Source: Dillenia suffruticosa (taxonomy: Eukaryota; Streptophyta; Magnoliopsida; Dilleniales; Dilleniaceae). Taken from it: a stretch of 64,000 nt of DNA. Positions within the stretch are counted from its first letter, which is position 1, and the number at the start of each line of letters is the position of its first letter. Positions 60,218 through 64,000 of the stretch are shown here, piece by piece. Below the pieces are notes generated by a model. It was given only the letters and a program-made list of their open reading frames with translations. It ran no database searches and had not been told where the DNA came from. The position numbers and the translations under genes are program-made. The stretch is taken from positions 22,559,947-22,623,946 of the forward strand of contig JAVTVX010000015.1 in NCBI GenBank assembly GCA_033439265.1, given 5' to 3'.

Positions 60218-60405
60218 CTAAAAGTAAGAAAAAGATCAACAGCATTTAAAATGCGAAGAAAAAGTGAACGAATATATATATATCAAACTAGTTAAGCTTC
60301 TAAAGTTTTGACTAGTCAAAACTGTACATCGACATCATGATATACAATAAGCTCATACAGAAAGTACACAAAAGTACTACACTAAGGGGTCTACGGGAGG
60401 ATTAC
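60218..60405 (-). other. Proposed spliceosomal intron between gag and pol
   Basis: 188 bp with GTAATC at the 5' end (60405) and TTTTTCTTACTTTTAG at the 3' end (60218). It is AT-rich, unlike the coding flanks, and holds stops in all frames. Gag (codons ending on one phase) and pol (another phase) fall into the same frame exactly when these 188 bases are removed: the joint codon is Gly, between ...DVIM and TMRIF. If retained, Gag ends nine codons into the intron (NPPVDPLV then TAG). This suggests unspliced RNA makes Gag and spliced RNA makes Gag-Pol. Confidence 0.7.
60304..60323. repeat. Perfect 20-bp palindrome inside the intron
   Basis: AGTTTTGACTAGTCAAAACT is its own reverse complement. In RNA it would form a 9-10 bp hairpin in the middle of the intron. 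Confidence 0.9.
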
Positions 60406-61819
60406 CCATAATAACATCAGGGTTTGCCTGTGCGTCCTCCTGTGTCATCGCAAACACACGAGCCTGGGCCCTAGGCTGCTGTCGCGACGATCCTGGCACT
60501 GTATTACTCCCGGCTACAGTCCGGGAAGTGGTAAGAGCTGAGTGCGTAGGTGCCCCCTGCTGGCCTGTGCCAGAAGTACCAGTACGACTCTGTAAAGTCA
60601 ATCCTCCCCGACCTAAATCGGGACAGACACTCCTAACGTGACCTTGCTTCCCACACTGGAAGCAAGTAACTGGTACTCTACATGCCCCAAAGGCATGGTG
60701 ATAGCTACATTTACGGCAAAAGGGCGGTCTCTGTGTAGTAGACTGTGTAGAGACACAAGAGGCTGGTGCCCCAAAGCCCTGTGGTCAAGGTCCCTGTCCC
60801 GGTGTTGCTGGTCTGAAGCTAGAAAAACCTCCGGGATATCCAGAACCTCTACCCCTCTTCGAAGACTATCCACCCTATGACCCAGTCTTCCTCTTCTGGT
60901 GACTCTCCCTCTGTCTCGCCTCTGCTCGGACGATCTCCTCCGCCCGATATGCTGAATCAATCACCTCCGATAGTGTAAAAGAGGGAGTCACCGTCATATA
61001 TTTCCTGATGCTCAATTGGAGGCCATCTTCAAACTTGAACCTCATCTGAGCCGGTGTAGCCATATCGGGGATAAAGGCCGCTAGTCCTCTAAGCTCAGCC
61101 TCGTACTCTGACACTGACTTCATCCCCTAGTGCAAGTGCAGGAACTTCGTCCTCATCCGATCCTGCTCGAGCGGGGTAAAGTACCTACGGTCGAACTCTC
61201 GTAAAAAGTCCTCCGACCGCAGGGTCTGTGTAACACTGTCACGGATAGCCTCCCACCACGAGAGGGGATCTCCGTCGAGGAGTCTCTCAGCAACTCTCAA
61301 TCTGAGCTCCTCTGACAACCCCAAATCCGTAAGGATCCTACGAATCCTGTTGATCTAGTGTTTCGCCGCTACTGCATCACTATATCCTGAAAAGTCTGTG
61401 CATCCGAGCTGCCGATACTCTTTCACCAACTGAGTGAGCTCGTAAATGCGCCTCAAAGTAGCCGACGTCTCATCGGTCGGAGTAGACACGGAAGGGCCGG
61501 CCACCGAAGGAGGAATCGGTGCCGAAGGAGCAGGTACGGCCACAGGTACGGTCGCTAGAGTCTGTAGTGAAGGTGGTGGCATCTGCGCCCTATATCTACT
61601 GCACCACTCCTGCCACTGTCTTAAGGCATCGAGTGGTGGTGGAGGAATCTTGGCTGTAGCAGCCGATGGAGGTGCTGGGGGTGGCGCTGGTGAGCGTGCT
61701 CGAGTAGAGGAAGCAACCTCTGGTACTCGTGGCGCCTCAGGTGCCCTAGGTGTATCAGGCACTGTAAGACCCTCAAGTGAGGCGAATCTAGTACCTCTCC
61801 AACCACGTCTAGATGGCAT
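60406..61819 (-). pseudogene. Gypsy gag (exon 1)
   Basis: Starts at the ATG at 61819 (MPSRRGWRGTRF), preferred over the ATG at 61840 because a splice acceptor-like site lies between them. Pro/Ala-rich N-terminus, then the capsid-like part (DGDPLSWWEAI, EFDRRYFTPLEQDRMRTKF, SEYEAELRGLAAFIPDM), a basic RNA-binding part and a zinc knuckle CFQCGKQGHVRSVC (CX2CX4HX4C) at about 60660-60620. Ends QEDAQANPDVIMG at the intron. Five in-frame stops: TAG at 61355, 61127, 60875 and 60866, TGA at 60785 (lower coordinate of each). The frame is otherwise continuous. Confidence 0.88.
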
Positions 61820-62089
61820 AATTCTGCGAAAAAAATACATTGTTAGTAGATAAAAATAAAGAATTAGGGTTAGTTGCTCCGTAACTAACCTCCTAAAATA
61901 AATGAACTATGACTCAGCATTAAATGCGAAATAACGAGTTAGAAACGTTATGTATCCAACTCCATCATCTAAAAGGACTTATATGCCTATGGCCAAGTAT
62001 GGGTCTTTAAATGACTGTATGAAACCCTCTAATGCATTGAGGACTTGTCATATACTTGGGAAGACTTTCATCATTTCTTAAACCTAGAC
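61820..62089 (-). other. Gypsy 5' leader with acceptor-like site
   Basis: 270 bp between PBS and gag. On the minus strand TACTAAC (61844-61850 area) is followed by AATGTATTTTTTTCGCAG ending at 61824, a textbook branch point, pyrimidine tract and CAG acceptor directly before the gag ATG. A possible donor is GTATATG at 62055. A leader intron of about 232 bp is therefore possible. Confidence 0.4.
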
Positions 62090-62102
62090 GCTTTGATACC
62101 AA
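62090..62102 (-). other. Gypsy primer-binding site
   Basis: On the minus strand TTGGTATCAAAGC lies six bases inside the 5' LTR. It matches TGGTATCAGAGC, the complement of the plant initiator-Met tRNA 3' end, with one change. Confidence 0.82.
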
Positions 62103-62108
62103 TAGAAC

Positions 62109-64000
62109 TGTCACGCCCCAAACCGGGATCGTGAACAGCCGCCCGTTGCCCTAGGATGTCGGCTGTATTTTTACAGAAAATCGGACAGAATCTTCCCATA
62201 AATCGGAGGTTTCCCGTGTACAATTAAACCTGTATAATCAAAATCAATTTATAATTTAAATAAATGGCTATCCCGGCCTCTCCAAAATCAACAAACACCA
62301 CCGCCAGCATCCAGAACAACGCAAGGTTACAAGTTTCTAGCAGTTCTAGGCACAGACCTCTACTGTCATGCCCAACTAGAGTATGAGCAGCCGCTATACC
62401 GAGCGGACCTAAGTTTGGACAATGTATAACACATTTCCCAAGTAACATTCAAATACGTACAATCGCCTCAATGCAAATGAAATATGAGAGTTAAACTATA
62501 CAATCATCCCAAAATAAGTACATGGCCAACTACGAACCTCAATGTCAAGACCTCGCAGGGTCGAAACAAAATTAGAAGTAAATCTCACCGTCAGAACACC
62601 AAATCCGCTCTAGAACCTGTAACGCCGCTCTATCACAATCAACCTGTCTGAGGAGGGAAAAAAGAGGGGTGAGTATCATGGGAAGATACTCAGTGAGTGA
62701 GGGGGATAATATCAAGCATAAATAGTATAGGTGAACAATTGGAGTGTCAAATAATATATTTGAAACAAAAATTTACATTTCGCAGCAAAATATGATATAT
62801 TTATCAATTTGAAATCATTTAATCAAACACACGATAGCAAGCATGTATGCATCCATTTAAAATCAAGTAATGTTAGAGCGAGCCAAAAATAGTCCTGACA
62901 AAGGTCAACCGTGACCAAGGACAGGCGCGTCGGCGGTTTTATTATGCATAGATTTTGAAACGCTCTCTACCCCGACGTTGGCCATGAGTACGCTGGGGCC
63001 AACTCATCAACATGTATAGGACCCCGCCCGGTGCTTGACGGTGGTGTCACACACGTCCTCCCCCTACGTGGGTTCAACCGGCCGCGCCTATAACCTTTAG
63101 AATAAATGACGTTTGCGGATACCTCCTGCAGAAGCGTATCCGGGCAACCCGTGCCTCTACAAACGCCCTTCGTAGCTACGGAATCATCATAGTATCACAA
63201 GGGCACAATATCCCATAGTATCACAAGGGCACAACGTCCCAGGGCACAATGTCCCACAAGTAACATCACATCATCTCGTAACTAGTGGGCATCCAACCCA
63301 CATAGTTCATCAAAACATTTCAAATCTGTGTGCCAATACGTTTCGTTGAATCTTTTCAAACAGCATATCAATGCGACGGTAGAAAAGAAATTTTAAAATT
63401 TCAAGTAATGGCACAATTATTGTTTCATTTCAAACCAGGGATGCATAGTCATCGTAATTAAAATTCAAGACACTCCAATAATCACAAAACAGATTTGAAA
63501 TTCAATGTCATACGTCAGGTCAATGCATATCAAAAGCATGTTTTATCGAAAACACGGCAGAAAACAAGTTTTACTATTTTATGCAAGAGATTAGAGTCCC
63601 ACTCACTTATTTAGGGAGGATGGTCACTCCCTACTTTTCAACGACTCTCTAAAAGACAAACCTAATTAAATCATCAAGTTTTTACATCAAATAAAACCCT
63701 AATAAGGGAAAATTTATTCACACTGTGAAGTGAGTGCATTTCTCTTACCTAGAGTTCCTCGGGTTTCAGACCTAGCTGTCGTTCGCCCGTCGGATTGGTC
63801 TAAAACCTGTAATTGTTTCAAATTTCAATTATATTAGAAACAACTAAATTTCTAACTCCAAACCCTAGAACTTCAACCAAATATAGTCGTTACCTACAGT
63901 ACAGAAGATGCAGGTGAGCTCTCGAAGGGGAAAGCCGGTCGCGGGCTCATGGGCCGTCACAGGCTCACGGGCCGGTGGGCTGGCTGCTAGTGGACTGGCC
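62109..64000 (-). repeat. Gypsy 5' LTR, cut by window end
   Basis: Aligns base for base with 54149-56000; differences are few. A local expansion of about 40 bp at 63191-63255 (repeated CACAAGGGCACAA-GTCCC units) is absent from the 3' LTR. The remaining about 790 bp, including the GC-rich start, lie outside the window. Confidence 0.92.

Larger units (their letters stand above)
54149..64000 (-). mobile_element. Ty3/gypsy element, Tekay/Del-like, runs off window
   Basis: Minus-strand element with 3' LTR 54149-56791, PPT, gag-pol 56840-61819, PBS and 5' LTR from 62109 past the window end. RT (FIDD), RNase H, an integrase with D-D35-E and a C-terminal chromodomain-like tail ([18 protein letters not shown]) place it in the chromovirus Tekay/Del group. 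The two LTRs are very similar over the visible 1.9 kb, so it is young. The left flank GTAGA (54144-54148) should recur beyond the right LTR. Eleven nonsense codons and one frameshift make it non-autonomous now. Confidence 0.93.

Noticed and set aside
60218-60405. Gag-pol frame difference explained by programmed frameshifting
   Set aside because: The two coding blocks are separated by 188 AT-rich non-coding bases with stops in all frames, so a -1 or +1 shift could not join them.
60613-60960. 115-aa minus-strand open frame
   Set aside because: Wrong frame over the gag basic region; the true frame carries the zinc knuckle and has stops at 60875, 60866 and 60785.
61446-61853. 135-aa plus-strand open frame
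   Set aside because: Antisense shadow of the Pro/Ala-rich start of gypsy gag.

Overview
This is a stretch of plant nuclear DNA, very probably from a eudicot: AT-rich and intron-style, with no bacterial features, and dominated by plant LTR retrotransposons (Ty1/copia and a Tekay/Del-like Ty3/gypsy), a CACTA DNA transposon and plant-type cytosolic tRNA-Asn sequences. The species cannot be named from sequence alone. I see no complete host protein-coding gene. The window is accessory, repeat-built DNA.

Layout. 1-1197 is the end of a gypsy LTR running off the left edge. From 1198 to about 13690 lies copy A of a long direct duplication; copy B is at about 37941-54148. Each copy starts in a tandem array of tRNA-Asn-derived units, continues through about 1.6 kb of non-coding DNA, carries the same 7.7-kb copia element (minus strand, same GTATT target duplication) and ends in non-coding DNA. 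Copy B also holds about 3.6 kb absent from copy A, and a 2,431-bp non-autonomous CACTA element sits inside it. Between the copies lie about 5 kb of mostly featureless DNA with a LINE RT scrap, a hAT-like end and a copia LTR scrap (13.7-18.9 kb), two decayed copia elements facing each other (18.9-26.4 kb), and two large tRNA-Asn arrays (26.7-32.2 and 34.9-39.5 kb) separated by a compound gypsy LTR (32.2-34.9 kb). The right end (54149-64000) is a young, minus-strand Ty3/gypsy element with both LTRs, PBS, PPT, gag and pol; its right LTR runs off the window.

Most interesting points. (1) The tRNA arrays contain about 55 recognisable tRNA-Asn(GTT)-like cores, all on the minus strand, most followed by an oligo-T run typical of a Pol III terminator. 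They are arranged as a higher-order repeat of about 1.2 kb made of several distinguishable monomer types. Most cores are decayed, but one (37347-37420) can fold without a mismatch. (2) The gypsy element has a 188-bp GT...AG segment exactly between gag and protease. Removing it restores one reading frame; retaining it ends Gag nine codons later. This suggests splicing sets the Gag to Gag-Pol ratio. (3) All 11 in-frame stops in its gag-pol are TAG or TGA at positions explained by C-to-T change in CAG or CGA, the signature expected from deamination of methylated CHG/CG sites. (4) The two duplicated segments act as each other's empty-site control for the gypsy insertion and for the CACTA-bearing segment.

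All boundaries come from reading by eye. Those of decayed elements are approximate and marked so.
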